64,000 nt of DNA from an uncultured Oscillospiraceae bacterium (GTDB lineage Bacteria; Bacillota; Clostridia; Oscillospirales; Acutalibacteraceae), in the NCBI GenBank assembly GCA_900548545.1, contig URKX01000004.1:1-64000 (forward strand), written 5' to 3'. This document shows, one piece after another, positions 1-9,053 of the stretch; within the stretch, counting starts at the first letter, position 1, and the number at the start of each line of letters is the position of its first letter. Position numbers and translations under genes: made by a program. The notes below the pieces were generated by a model that was not told where the DNA came from, did no database searches, and saw only the letters and a list, made by a program, of their open reading frames with translations.

Positions 1-106
1 CAGATTTATTCGCCTTTTTCTCCTTTTTCTCTTGACAAATTCATAGCCGGCTGCTTCCTCCCACCTCCAATTTCCGTGCTGTGAAATTTTTACTTTCTAT
101 CCAATG
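1..106. other. Gene-free edge segment
   Basis: No gene is visible here. The segment lies downstream of the solute-binding protein gene on the minus strand. Read on that strand it contains purine-rich AGGAGG-like patches that could precede a gene lying outside the window. I see no hairpin with a T-run, so the operon may continue beyond the edge. Confidence 0.4.
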
Positions 107-1798
107 TTACCGGGCCAGGTAGCGGTCGTAAGCAGCCTGGTAGGCAGCGATCACGTCTTCGTAGCCAAAGGAAACCAGGTTGTTCTTAAAGTCCTCAAAA
201 GAGGTGGTGTCCGCGCCGGTGATGTAGTTGATGATGTACTCGTCGATCATAGTGGTTACAGCGGTACCGGTGGTGTTGACCACATCGCCCTCTTCCTCGG
301 TCAAAGTCCAGCCACGGCTGGGGACAGACAGGTTCACTTCAGGAGCGCTCCACACTTCCACGGCATCCATCTGCAGGTTCTGCCCGCCGGAGGTGACGCT
401 GGTGATCTTGGCGTTGCAGGACCAGTTGTTCTTGCCCATCCAGGCGTTGCCCATGTTCAGGGAGTACTTCTGCAGGTAGTCAGCGGGAGGCAGGTTGTCG
501 GGGTTGTCAAACACCACATCGGTATACTGGGGCATACCCTCTTCATCCAGCTCGTAAGATTCACCCTCAATGCCGTACCACAGCAGCAGTTCGCCATCCT
601 TAGAGTACAGGAAGTCCAGCCATTTGGCCGCCAGGACAGGGTCTTCGCAGGAAGTGGTAATGAACATCATGTCACCAGCCACCACACGGGAGCCATACTG
701 GTAAGTGGTGCCGTCTTCCGCCGCGGGAGCCGCCACAGGCTGCAGGTAAGCGGACTCGTTGGTGACCATCTTCATATTGTAGTAGCTGTTGCCGGAGAAA
801 GCGGAAAGCAGGTCGCTATACAGCACGTGCTGGTTGGCTTCCACAGAAGCAGGGGTGTCCAGGTAGTAATCAAAGGTGGTGAAGTTGGGGTCGATCAAAC
901 CCTCAGAATACCACTGCTTCATGGTTTCCAGGTATTCACCAAAGCCATCTTGCAGGGCAATGCCAACCACGGTGTCGCCATCCATCTGGACGTAGGTGCC
1001 GTTGGCGGGCATCCCTGCTGCCACGCCCCAAGCCAGGGACATGGGAGAGCCGCCGTTGGTGCCGATCATAAAGGGATGCTCGATGCCGGACTCTTTGGCA
1101 GCCACCAGGGCGTTGTGCCACTCTTCCACAGTGGTGGGCTCTTCAATGCCCAGGCCGTCAAAAATGTCCTTGCGGTAAGCCAAGCCCTGATAAGTGCCCT
1201 CAGACTCTGCGGTGAAATCCTGGCCCACAATGCACTTGATCACCTGCATCTTGCCGTTGTCGGAAGTGGCCTCTTTCCGGGCCTCGTCGCTGGACTCCAG
1301 GTAAGCCATGTAGTTGGGCATATAGGTGCGGATCAAGGTGTCGTGGTCGGGATAGATGACACCATCGGCGATGCCGGCGTCCACGCCATCCGGATAGGAC
1401 AGGGAACCGGGATATACAATATCCGGATAGGTACCGGAAGAGAGCAGGATGCCAAACTTTTCCTGAAGCTCGTTCTGGGCAGCCGGGGTCCAGTTGATGT
1501 GGACGCCGGTCATCTCTTCCATCTTTTGCACGCCGGCGATCTCGTTGACATCGCCAACGATGGTGCCGCTGTAGTTGATCCAGACATCCAGTTCCGCGCC
1601 GTCTTCGGAAATGGGCAGGGTGAGCTCTTCGGGCTCCTCGGGAATGCCGCCCTCGTCGCCGGTTTCGCTGGTTCCTGTCCCGGAGGACGCGCTTGCCGCG
1701 CTGCTGGTCTGGCTTTCGCCATCGCCGCCGCAGCCTGCGAAAGCTGCCGCCAACAAGCTGGCGCTGAGGATCAAAGCCAATACTTTCTTCAGTTTCAT
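107..1798 (-). CDS. Extracellular solute-binding lipoprotein of a carbohydrate ABC importer
   Basis: Predicted lipoprotein that captures a sugar or glycoside outside the membrane and hands it to the two permeases encoded just upstream. The 563-residue product has a signal peptide with a lipobox ending AGC (lipidated Cys at residue 23), a Ser/Gly/Glu-rich linker to about residue 60, then a large binding domain of the kind that accompanies LplB/LplC (YtcQ-type) permeases. The ATG at 1798 is chosen because AAAGGAG lies about 8 bases before it; the frame stays open further upstream but only inside the neighbouring permease gene. It is the last gene of a six-gene operon, 47 bases after the permease. 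No ATPase gene is nearby, which is common in this group because a shared MsmK-type ATPase is used. The ligand is not visible from sequence; context suggests a glycoside. Confidence 0.9.
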   Translation of the reverse strand: MKLKKVLALILSASLLAAAFAGCGGDGESQTSSAASASSGTGTSETGDEGGIPEEPEELTLPISEDGAELDVWINYSGTIVGDVNEIAGVQKMEEMTGVHINWTPAAQNELQEKFGILLSSGTYPDIVYPGSLSYPDGVDAGIADGVIYPDHDTLIRTYMPNYMAYLESSDEARKEATSDNGKMQVIKCIVGQDFTAESEGTYQGLAYRKDIFDGLGIEEPTTVEEWHNALVAAKESGIEHPFMIGTNGGSPMSLAWGVAAGMPANGTYVQMDGDTVVGIALQDGFGEYLETMKQWYSEGLIDPNFTTFDYYLDTPASVEANQHVLYSDLLSAFSGNSYYNMKMVTNESAYLQPVAAPAAEDGTTYQYGSRVVAGDMMFITTSCEDPVLAAKWLDFLYSKDGELLLWYGIEGESYELDEEGMPQYTDVVFDNPDNLPPADYLQKYSLNMGNAWMGKNNWSCNAKITSVTSGGQNLQMDAVEVWSAPEVNLSVPSRGWTLTEEEGDVVNTTGTAVTTMIDEYIINYITGADTTSFEDFKNNLVSFGYEDVIAAYQAAYDRYLAR

Positions 1799-1845
1799 GA
1801 TGTTGCTCCTTTCGGTTTTGAAATTTACCTCTATGCTTGAGACCA

Positions 1846-2742
1846 TCACGCCTTCACGGCGCCGATGGTCATGCCGGTAACAAAATACTTCTGTACAAAG
1901 GGGTACACGCACAGGATGGGCAGGGTAGAGATCACAATGGCCCCATATTCCACATTCCTGGCGTACACCGTCGAGCTGGACACGTCCGACGCGGAGGTGA
2001 TCTCCTTGGTGGACTGGAACAAGATCTTCCGCAGTTCCATCTGCAGGGGGTACAACTCCGTCTTGGTGGGCAGGTACAGCAGGGCGGACATATAGTCGTT
2101 CCATTTCATCACGATGGTGAACAGCATAATCACCGCGAAGGTGGCCTTGCACAAGGGCAGCACGATTTTGAACATAATGATGAAATCGTTGGCCCCGTCC
2201 AGCCGGGCCGCCTCCTCCAAGGAGTCGGAGATCTCCTGCATGGAGGTGCGCATCAGGATGATGTTGAACACGCTCAGAGAGCCGGGCACCACCAAGGCCC
2301 AAATGGTGTCCACCATGCCGATATTCCGGATCACCATGTAGGTGGGGATCATGCCGCCGTTAAACAGCATGGTGAAGGAGATGATCAGCATGAAAGTATT
2401 CCGGTAGAAGAACCTGTTCCGGGAGAACACAAACCCGGCAACGATGGTCAGAGTCCCGGTGATAGCGCAGGACAGGATGATGTAGAAAATGGTGTTCCGG
2501 TAGCCGGACCACAGGCTCTGGTAGGACAGCAGCATTTTGTAAGCGGTGGTGTCCATATTCCCCAGCGGGAAAAGGATCAGCCCCTTGGACACGTTCACCT
2601 GGGTGGGGTTGCTGATGGAGGCCATGATCACGTGCCAGATGGGCAAGAAACACACCAGGGCAACGGCCAGCAGGAAGAGCACCGCAACTACCAGGAACAC
2701 CGCCCGGGAGGGCGACACCCGTTTTAACTTAGATCTTTTCAC
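1846..2742 (-). CDS. Carbohydrate ABC transporter permease (LplC/YtcP type)
   Basis: Inner subunit of a sugar-type ABC importer (CUT1/MalG-like). The 298-residue protein has a cytoplasmic basic N-terminus, a first membrane helix at about 13-35, and about five more helices. The cytoplasmic EAA loop that docks the ATPase is clear at residues 177-196 (EAA, then Gly 183 and a Leu-Pro pair). It ends with the small hydrophilic tail typical of LplC/YtcP proteins. It begins 15 bases after the partner permease, with a GGGAGG ribosome binding site, and belongs to the same operon as the binding protein and the three enzyme genes. Substrate is inferred from context only. Confidence 0.9.
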   Translation of the reverse strand: MKRSKLKRVSPSRAVFLVVAVLFLLAVALVCFLPIWHVIMASISNPTQVNVSKGLILFPLGNMDTTAYKMLLSYQSLWSGYRNTIFYIILSCAITGTLTIVAGFVFSRNRFFYRNTFMLIISFTMLFNGGMIPTYMVIRNIGMVDTIWALVVPGSLSVFNIILMRTSMQEISDSLEEAARLDGANDFIIMFKIVLPLCKATFAVIMLFTIVMKWNDYMSALLYLPTKTELYPLQMELRKILFQSTKEITSASDVSSSTVYARNVEYGAIVISTLPILCVYPFVQKYFVTGMTIGAVKA

Positions 2743-2757
2743 GTTGGCTCCCTCCCC

Positions 2758-3756
2758 TTAGAACATAGCTGTGCCGGACAGCTTTTTGGTGATCTGGTTG
2801 GTGGTGATCAGCATGATGGTGCCTATAACGGAGTTGAACAGGCCCACTGCGGTGGACAGCCCATAGTCGGCCTGGGTCATGCCCATGCGGTACACGTAAG
2901 TGTTGATCACATCGGAAAACTCGTAATTGGCGGGGCTGTACAGCAGCAGGATCTTGTCGGCGCCCACGCTGAACACCGCGCCCATACGCATGATCAGCAT
3001 CATGATAATCATGGTGGAGATGCCGGGGATGGTCACGTGGAGCAGCTGCTTCCACTTGCCGGCGCCGTCCACCGTGGCGGCCTCGTACAATTCCTGGTCC
3101 ACAGAGCTCAGGGCGGACAGGTAGATAATAGAGCCGTACCCCAAGCCCTGCCACATATTCTGCAAAACATAAATGAGCCAGAAGTTCTGCTTTTGGTTGA
3201 TGAGGTTCACGCTTTCCCCGCCGGTGATGTTGGAAACCAACACGGAAACGGGGCCGCCGGCCTCACAGAAGTCCATAACCAAGCCGCAGGCCACCACAGC
3301 GGAGATAAAATAGGGCATATAACTGATGGTCTGGATGGTTTTCTTGAAGAACTTTTGGTGGATCTCATTGAGGATCAAAGCGAAAATGATGGGCGCCGGG
3401 AAGTTCACAACCAGATCCAGCACGCCGATTGCGATGGTGTTGCGGATGAGGCGCCCGGCGTAGGGGCCGGAAAAGAAGGAGATAAAGTTTTTCATGCCCA
3501 CCCAATCGCTGCCGAAGATCCCCCGGGCCGGGGCGTAATCCTGGAAGGCCATCAGCAGGCCCACCATGGGGGCGTAATTGAACACTGCGAAAAATCCCAG
3601 GATCACGATCAGCAATATGTAGATCAGCTTGTTCCGGCGGATGTCCAGCGTCAGGTTGTGGGGCACTGCCTTCAGGCCCCCGTTGACGATGTAGCCGCCG
3701 GTGACCGGCCCTGATTTCTGGGCGCCGATCTTTTCGGCTTTCATTCTTTTTCCCAT
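2758..3756 (-). CDS. Carbohydrate ABC transporter permease (LplB/YteP type)
   Basis: Second membrane subunit of the importer (MalF-like). The 332-residue product has a roughly 40-residue cytoplasmic lead, six predicted membrane helices, and an EAA loop (YEAATVDGAG followed by an Ile-Pro) about 90 residues from the C-terminus. LplB and LplC proteins form an obligate heterodimer, and here the pair is adjacent and in the usual order. The gene starts 19 bases after the deglycosidase-type beta subunit gene, which ties import and catabolism into one transcription unit. Confidence 0.9.
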   Translation of the reverse strand: MGKRMKAEKIGAQKSGPVTGGYIVNGGLKAVPHNLTLDIRRNKLIYILLIVILGFFAVFNYAPMVGLLMAFQDYAPARGIFGSDWVGMKNFISFFSGPYAGRLIRNTIAIGVLDLVVNFPAPIIFALILNEIHQKFFKKTIQTISYMPYFISAVVACGLVMDFCEAGGPVSVLVSNITGGESVNLINQKQNFWLIYVLQNMWQGLGYGSIIYLSALSSVDQELYEAATVDGAGKWKQLLHVTIPGISTMIIMMLIMRMGAVFSVGADKILLLYSPANYEFSDVINTYVYRMGMTQADYGLSTAVGLFNSVIGTIMLITTNQITKKLSGTAMF

Positions 3757-3775
3757 TTTCAGATCCCCTCTTTCC

Positions 3776-4216
3776 TTATACCATCAAGAGGCGGCGCTGA
3801 TGGAGGTTGTGACCGAACTCAGGCATATACACAAACTCTGGCTTGTCAGGGTCGGCCATGGCCTCCATTTCCGGGGGCATATAAGAGTGGGTCACACAGA
3901 ACCCAACCTGGATATCGTGATACCCCTGGGCCAGGCCGCCTTCTTTTTTCACGATCAGCGTCGCGGGCTCCAAAGGGTGCCAATGGGTGTGCCAGTCCTC
4001 CCGCATCTCCTGGACGGTATACTCTTCCCCGCCCACGCGCCAGAGGATTTGTTCCTTGGTGAAGGTTTCCCCATCCACCACCATGCTTCCCGCCTTGATC
4101 TGGCTTAAGAATACGCCGCGATAATAGGGCAGCCGGATCTTCAGCTGGAACCCCACGGCTTTCCCATTTTCATAGAGGTTCCGGAACCCCACCGATTGGA
4201 TCACTTGTTTTTCCAT
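3776..4216 (-). CDS. C-glycoside deglycosidase beta-subunit family protein (DUF6379)
   Basis: Small 146-residue protein with no signal peptide that I recognise as the DUF6379 / C-glycoside deglycosidase beta subunit family (DgpB, DfgB, CarB). In characterised systems this beta-sandwich subunit binds a TIM-barrel alpha subunit, and the complex cleaves the carbon-carbon bond of a 3-oxo C-glycoside such as oxidised puerarin. Visible features are alternating beta-strand-like segments, a WHTHWHPLEPATL stretch at about 94-106 and a C-terminal YMPEFGHNL patch. The gene lies 13 bases after the TIM-barrel gene and close to a Gfo/Idh/MocA oxidoreductase, the same trio found in known systems. The family call rests on recalled similarity. 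The true substrate, and whether it is a C- or an O-glycoside, is unknown. Confidence 0.72.
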   Translation of the reverse strand: MEKQVIQSVGFRNLYENGKAVGFQLKIRLPYYRGVFLSQIKAGSMVVDGETFTKEQILWRVGGEEYTVQEMREDWHTHWHPLEPATLIVKKEGGLAQGYHDIQVGFCVTHSYMPPEMEAMADPDKPEFVYMPEFGHNLHQRRLLMV

Positions 4217-4229
4217 TTGCCTTCCCTCC

Positions 4230-5102
4230 TCAATCTCCCAGAATGTTCTTCATCAGGATGTGGTGGCGGCGGAGCATCTGCCCCACTTCGTAGCCAGATT
4301 CATACTTATCCGCCCCTTCGTACTCACTGAGCAGGTAGCCATCCCAGTTGTGCTCCATGAGGATGTGCAGGATCTCCTCATAGGGAACGGTGGTTTCCTG
4401 GAAGTTCTCATCCACATGGAAATACTTGGCATGGCAGCAGGCAATGTACGGCAGCAGCGGGATCAGGTCTTCCGGCATATTGGGGGTGAACTTCGGGTCT
4501 TTCCACTCCCCTTCCCCAAACTTGGTGCGGAACACACTGAAGTCGATATTCAGGGCGAAGTTTTTGGTGCCGGTCTCTTTGATAAACTCCACATAGTCCT
4601 GGACCATCTTGCCCTTCAGGTTGGAGGGGATGTGGATCTCCGGGCACATCACCAGCCCCAGCTCTTCCGCCAAGGGCAGCGCGCCTTTTATGATCTCCCG
4701 CCAGTTTTCCACCGGGGATAGGTCGTCGGTGATCACCGGCATCTTGGTCCGCAGGATCTTAAATCCCAGCCGGTGAGCCAGCCGCAGGTCCCGCTTCAGG
4801 AACTCCACAGACTCTTCTGTGGTCAGGTCCCGGTCCTGGAGAACGTGGGAATCTACCCAATGGCCGTATTCCACCGGCTCCAGTTCGTATTTATCCAACA
4901 GGGCAAACCATTTGTCCACCCACTCCTGGGTGGGATAGGGGTAATTCTCAATGTGGATATTGGCCAGGATCTCAATGCCGTGGGCGCCCATATCGTGGAC
5001 ATCCTCAAAGCACTCCTCCAGGTCCTTCTCAAACCCAAACTCGGCAGAGTAACTGTACAGCGCCACGCCGCGCTTAGGGCCCTTTTTCTCGTTGCGATAC
5101 AC
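4230..5102 (-). CDS. Sugar phosphate isomerase/epimerase-like TIM-barrel protein, probable deglycosidase alpha subunit
   Basis: 290-residue AP-endonuclease-2/xylose-isomerase-like TIM barrel. The metal site is recognisable in the usual order: Glu in CPEIH, Asp in NIDFS, His in CCHAKYFH, and Glu in LSEYEG. In C-glycoside deglycosidases this is the catalytic alpha subunit (DgpC/DfgA/CarC type) that works with the small beta subunit encoded next. A stand-alone sugar isomerase is the alternative. The start is a GTG at 5102 with AAGGAGGG about 8 bases upstream; the open frame beyond it lies inside the preceding gene and looks non-coding. It sits 19 bases after the oxidoreductase gene. Confidence 0.75.
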   Translation of the reverse strand: MYRNEKKGPKRGVALYSYSAEFGFEKDLEECFEDVHDMGAHGIEILANIHIENYPYPTQEWVDKWFALLDKYELEPVEYGHWVDSHVLQDRDLTTEESVEFLKRDLRLAHRLGFKILRTKMPVITDDLSPVENWREIIKGALPLAEELGLVMCPEIHIPSNLKGKMVQDYVEFIKETGTKNFALNIDFSVFRTKFGEGEWKDPKFTPNMPEDLIPLLPYIACCHAKYFHVDENFQETTVPYEEILHILMEHNWDGYLLSEYEGADKYESGYEVGQMLRRHHILMKNILGD

Positions 5103-5121
5103 CTGCTGTCCCTCCTTCCCT

Positions 5122-6234
5122 TTAGGCGAACTTGATCTCTTTGCCCTGGGCAGCAGACTTATAAATGTTGTCCAGGATCTTGGTGACGGTGAAAGCCTGT
5201 TCCGGTTTGACCAGGGGCTCGCCGTCGTTGAGGATAGCTTCCAGCCACTGCTTGCACTCCACCTCTTCCGGCTTGTCGGAACTGCCCTCAAAGAAGGCGA
5301 TGGTGCCGCCGGGGGACAGGGTCTCCTCGGTGAGCTGGCCGTAATCGGTCTTGTTGAAAACCAGGTCGTACTCGCCCTCGGCCTTGCTCATGCCGCCGAT
5401 GATCTCAGCGCCGGCCTTGGTGCCGCACAGGGTGCAGCTGGCTTCCCGGGACTCACGCAAATTGATGGCCCAAGCGCTCTCCAGGAAAATGGTGGCGCCG
5501 TTTTTCATCTTGATAAAGCCGAAGGCGGAATCTTCCACCTCGTACTTCTCCGGATCCCAAGGCCCGAACATATTGCCCACTGTGGCCTCCTTCATGTGGC
5601 CCAGCTTCTCGAACACGGAACCAGTCACGCTCTCCACCTCGTAGTTGTCCATCATCCACAAAGTGATGTCCAGGGCGTGGGTGCCAATGTCGATCAGGGG
5701 GCCGCCGCCCTGCTTGGACTTATCCGGGAACACGCCCCAGGTGGGAACAGCCCTCCGGCGAATGGCGTGGGCCTTGGCAAAGTAGATGTCCCCCAGGTCG
5801 CCGCTGCGGCAGGCTTTAAAGAGGGTCTGGGTATCCTTGCGGAAGCGGTTCTGGTAGCCGATGGTGAACTTTTTCCCGGACTTCTTCCAGGCGTCCATCA
5901 TCAGCTGGGCGTCGGCAGTGGTGGCCGCCATGGGCTTTTCACACATCACGTGCTTGCCCGCCTCAAAGGCCGCCACCGTGATGGGGCAGTGGGCCACGTT
6001 GGGGGTCAGCACATGGACCACGTCGATTTCAGGATTGGCCAGCAGATCGTGGTAGTCCTCACACACCTGGGCGCCTTCCACGCCGTACTGGGCGGCGGCC
6101 TTTTCGGCCCGCTCCCGGATGATGTCGCAGAACGCCACGATCTCGCATTTGTCCTTCTGGGATGTAAGGGCGGGCAGGTGTTTGGAATTGGCAATGCCGC
6201 CGCAGCCGATGATGCCGACTTTTAATTTTTTCAT
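5122..6234 (-). CDS. Gfo/Idh/MocA family oxidoreductase, probable glycoside 3-dehydrogenase
   Basis: First gene of the operon, encoding a 370-residue NAD(P)-dependent oxidoreductase. The N-terminal Rossmann fold has GIIGCGGIA at about 6-14. The EKPMA motif carries the catalytic Lys, and GTHALD further on supplies the Asp/His pair used in this family. The C-terminal half is the family's beta-sheet dimerisation domain. In C-glycoside pathways the equivalent enzyme (DgpA, CarA-like) oxidises the sugar 3-hydroxyl, which primes the aglycone bond for cleavage by the alpha/beta complex encoded next. The ATG at 6234 has AGGAGGG 8 bases upstream. An inositol- or sugar-dehydrogenase role is possible without the context. 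Confidence 0.85.
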   Translation of the reverse strand: MKKLKVGIIGCGGIANSKHLPALTSQKDKCEIVAFCDIIRERAEKAAAQYGVEGAQVCEDYHDLLANPEIDVVHVLTPNVAHCPITVAAFEAGKHVMCEKPMAATTADAQLMMDAWKKSGKKFTIGYQNRFRKDTQTLFKACRSGDLGDIYFAKAHAIRRRAVPTWGVFPDKSKQGGGPLIDIGTHALDITLWMMDNYEVESVTGSVFEKLGHMKEATVGNMFGPWDPEKYEVEDSAFGFIKMKNGATIFLESAWAINLRESREASCTLCGTKAGAEIIGGMSKAEGEYDLVFNKTDYGQLTEETLSPGGTIAFFEGSSDKPEEVECKQWLEAILNDGEPLVKPEQAFTVTKILDNIYKSAAQGKEIKFA

Positions 6235-6314
6235 GTATTTGTCCCTCCTGGAAAGTAGTATCAATACGATCAATTCGTCAAAGCGCCTTGTTTTTAAGGC
6301 TTTATTTGAATTGT

Positions 6315-6343
6315 ATTGTACGCTTTCTCTTCAGAGGAAACTT
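6315..6343 (-). promoter_or_regulatory. Candidate operon promoter
   Basis: Minus-strand TACAAT (-10, 6320-6315) is preceded at 17 bases by a poor -35 (AAGTTT, 6343-6338), about 80 bases before the oxidoreductase ATG. A weak -35 would fit activation by the AraC-type regulator encoded upstream. The call is tentative. Confidence 0.3.
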
Positions 6344-6389
6344 CCACTTTTCTTTACATTTATTAGTCGTTTTTTTCATTTTGCCAGTT

Positions 6390-6403
6390 TGCAATCGTTT
6401 TGA
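6390..6403. promoter_or_regulatory. cre-like catabolite control site
   Basis: The sequence TGCAATCGTTTTGA matches the core CcpA site TGNAANCGNTNNCA except at one position, and lies about 70 bases upstream of the proposed -10. Carbon catabolite control of a glycoside operon would be expected, but a one-mismatch 14-mer in AT-rich DNA is weak evidence. Confidence 0.3.
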
Positions 6404-6430
6404 AGCAAATTTTATATAGATTTTATTTGC

Positions 6431-6470
6431 AAAAAGCAGAACATCCTGCAAGGAAATGCGGGATGTTCTG
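6431..6470 (-). terminator. Intrinsic terminator after the AraC-type regulator
   Basis: Arms at 6437-6450 and 6457-6470 pair over 14 bases with one G-T pair and a 6-base loop. On the minus strand the stem is followed by a C-T5 run. It lies just after the regulator stop codon, so the regulator and the operon downstream are separate transcripts. Confidence 0.85.
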
Positions 6471-6484
6471 AAAGATTTTTGGTT

Positions 6485-8830
6485 CTAATTGATAACGATG
6501 ATCCGCAGTTCATTGGGTTCCAGCAGTACCCGCAGCCGCAGCTTGCCATCCTTTCCCGGAATTCGGTCCAACGTAACATCAGGGACGGAAGTGCGCTCTA
6601 AAAACTCGATATCGTCCCGGCTCAAACTGGAAACACACCCCAGGCTGATCCACTTTCTTAGGGGGCTCCCCTGCTTTTCGTTGAGGATCCGCTGGCGGAC
6701 ATAATAAGGCCCTCGGCGCCCCTCCAGCCCTTGGATCGTCAGCTCTAACTCTAAAGGCTCCAAATCCACAAACAAGGCGTCCAAATCGTCCGGTTGATGG
6801 GCGTTCTCCTCCAACAGATAGTATTTGGGGCCAAGGGCTTTCCCATTGAAACAAAGGACACGGATCTCCTCCCGGCCTTCCTGGGTAACCACACAGTGTT
6901 CCGTTTGGCACAGCTTATACCGGCCCAACGAATGGAGGAACCGGTAAGCGTAGTAGGCAGGCTTTCGGATCCCTGTTTGGGAAAGAAGCCCCGCGCTCCC
7001 CGAAAGCACATTGCTGGCGTCGCCATAAGCGCTTAAAATATCCGACGCGCAAAACACCCCCAGCGCGTCCACTCTCTCTTGGCATTTCAACACATCCTCC
7101 AAAATAGAGGTGCCGCGGAAGCAGCTGTCCTGGACGTAATTCCGGTTGGCCAGGCTAAAGCCCCAGTCTGTCACCCAATACTCACCGGCAAACCCATGTT
7201 CTGCAAGCACCCGCTTGATAAAACCAGTCTGCTCCCACAGGAAATCCCGGTTGTCCACTTTGGTCATTTTCTTTTGGTAAATCCGCTCCCCCTCCAAGGA
7301 ACCCTCATAGTCATAGGGATAGCAAACAGAAGTGAAAATATCCGGAGGGCAGCCGCATCCCAAGAATTGAAGGATGGTGGATTCCGCTTCCTCCGGCCGG
7401 GAGGAGGCAATCAACCCAGGACCCGCTACACGGGCTTTGGGAAACACAGATTTAATCAATGCATACCCCCGTTCCCAAACTTCCAAGTCAGACAGCCCGT
7501 TTTCGGCATCGTACGGCTCGTTGAGGTAAAAAGAGAATTCGAACACCCATTGGGAAACCACCCGTTCCGTATACCGCAGGCGGATATGGTGGAGAAAGGC
7601 GTCCACCAACTGGAACCAGTTCTGCTGTTCCGGTGTGTCCCGGCTGTAGATTTCGCTGCTCTCACTGGCCAAGGAAAAATCCCGGTGCTGGGCCAGGTCC
7701 AAATGGAGTTTCAGCCGCCGGTCCACACAGAAATCCAACACAGCGTCCAAAAAAGAGAAGTTGAACCCTTTCGAGGGTTCAAACATCATTTGCTGGGAGA
7801 ACAAGCTCCAGATCCGGATGTATTCGATATCCAGGCGTTCCGCCAACAGATCCACTTGGTTCTGCATATTGGCGCTTTGGAGCAAATGGGCAGGCCCCAC
7901 GTTGAGCACCCGGTTAGGCCATTTTTTCCAAGGGACCGCATCTTCTGTGGACGCCTCCACCCGCTCCACCGGGTGGGACTTGTCATCCTGTTGCTTCTCC
8001 TGCTCCAAAATAGCAAGGACCTGCTGCATATCCACTGCCGGCTGGCCTTCCCGCTGCTGCCGCATCTCCTTGCGGTATTGGGAGGGCGTCACCCCAAAGG
8101 CCTCTTTGAAAGCCCGGTTGAACACGGTAGAAGAGGTAAATCCGGCTTCCATGGCAATGACCGTCACTGGCTTTTGCCCATCCACCAGCTGGCCCTTCAC
8201 CCGCTCTAACCGGACGCGCTGCTTATATTGGGAAAAGTTTTCCCCGGTGACCTTGTGGAACAATCTGGATACAGCAGCGGGAGAGAGGTACATTTTCGCA
8301 GCCATTTCTTGCAGCGACAGATCCCCGCCCCGCAAAAGGGCAAGCAGCCGGGCCGCCTTGTCCTTGTCTTTGTCCAGCTTTTCCGGCTCGGTTTGGGAAA
8401 AATGGCGGAACAGCAGCTGCACCAAAAAGTAGTATTCACCCAAAGCGCCCAATTCCTGGAAAGGCTTGGCCTGGGTGGTGCTGGCCAAAATCAAACTTTC
8501 CACCCGTTGCCGGAGCTGGCGGTACCAATGGCCTTGAGGGTCCTGGAGGCTCATGGAAAACCAGGCTTGGGACACCCCTGCTGTTTGGCACAAGGTGAAA
8601 TACTCCAAAGAAAGGGCGGCCACCAAGCTGCCTTCCGAAATTACAGCCTTGGCAGGCTGATGGTAATTCACCACAAAGGCGTCCCCTTTATTCAAAGGGA
8701 TCCCCTGGTCCTGGATGCGCAAGGAGCAGCTTCCCAAAACCACATAGAGGATGGTTACCCGAGGAGAATCCCCCAGGTCGCGGCTTTCCCTCCACACGTC
8801 GATCGTATATTTATCTTGATAACCTTTCAT
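6485..8830 (-). CDS. AraC family transcriptional regulator with C-terminal GH39-like domain
   Basis: 781-residue regulator with three parts: an N-terminal cupin-like sensing domain (about 1-100), an AraC helix-turn-helix pair (about 170-257), and a large C-terminal region (about 300-780) resembling GH39 beta-xylosidase-like barrels. An Asn-Glu pair at about 437-438 (LNEPYD) matches the acid/base position. Where GH39 enzymes have the nucleophile Glu in a TEW motif, this protein has TDW (Asp about 555), so the domain may sense a sugar rather than cleave it. The ATG at 8830 is used; an in-frame GTG lies 21 bases upstream. It lies immediately upstream of the glycoside operon in the same direction and is its likely regulator. 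Confidence 0.82.
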   Translation of the reverse strand: MKGYQDKYTIDVWRESRDLGDSPRVTILYVVLGSCSLRIQDQGIPLNKGDAFVVNYHQPAKAVISEGSLVAALSLEYFTLCQTAGVSQAWFSMSLQDPQGHWYRQLRQRVESLILASTTQAKPFQELGALGEYYFLVQLLFRHFSQTEPEKLDKDKDKAARLLALLRGGDLSLQEMAAKMYLSPAAVSRLFHKVTGENFSQYKQRVRLERVKGQLVDGQKPVTVIAMEAGFTSSTVFNRAFKEAFGVTPSQYRKEMRQQREGQPAVDMQQVLAILEQEKQQDDKSHPVERVEASTEDAVPWKKWPNRVLNVGPAHLLQSANMQNQVDLLAERLDIEYIRIWSLFSQQMMFEPSKGFNFSFLDAVLDFCVDRRLKLHLDLAQHRDFSLASESSEIYSRDTPEQQNWFQLVDAFLHHIRLRYTERVVSQWVFEFSFYLNEPYDAENGLSDLEVWERGYALIKSVFPKARVAGPGLIASSRPEEAESTILQFLGCGCPPDIFTSVCYPYDYEGSLEGERIYQKKMTKVDNRDFLWEQTGFIKRVLAEHGFAGEYWVTDWGFSLANRNYVQDSCFRGTSILEDVLKCQERVDALGVFCASDILSAYGDASNVLSGSAGLLSQTGIRKPAYYAYRFLHSLGRYKLCQTEHCVVTQEGREEIRVLCFNGKALGPKYYLLEENAHQPDDLDALFVDLEPLELELTIQGLEGRRGPYYVRQRILNEKQGSPLRKWISLGCVSSLSRDDIEFLERTSVPDVTLDRIPGKDGKLRLRVLLEPNELRIIVIN

Positions 8831-9053
8831 AGCTTCACCCGCATTCTCCACATCATTTTATAATGTTTCACCAAATTCGTCAACCATCTTTCTCGCTGCG
8901 GGCAGGGCCACCCATAGGGTTCCCTAAACCTGCCTGCGGGTATCGCCAAAGGATCCGGCAGAGGATAGAAATCTGTTCCCCCCCGGAGACGCCCCAGTCA
9001 TAGCTGCTGAATGGAAGCGCCGCCGGCAGGCAAAATTTTTCTTTTTCCCACCT

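Noticed and set aside
104..1840. Long plus-strand open frame opposite the solute-binding protein gene
   Set aside because: It mirrors the real gene, has no ribosome binding site and a Gly/Val/His-rich composition without any domain. The same applies to other long antisense frames at about 24007-25038, 42833-44977, 50325-51446 and 51508-53679, which arise from third-position GC bias.
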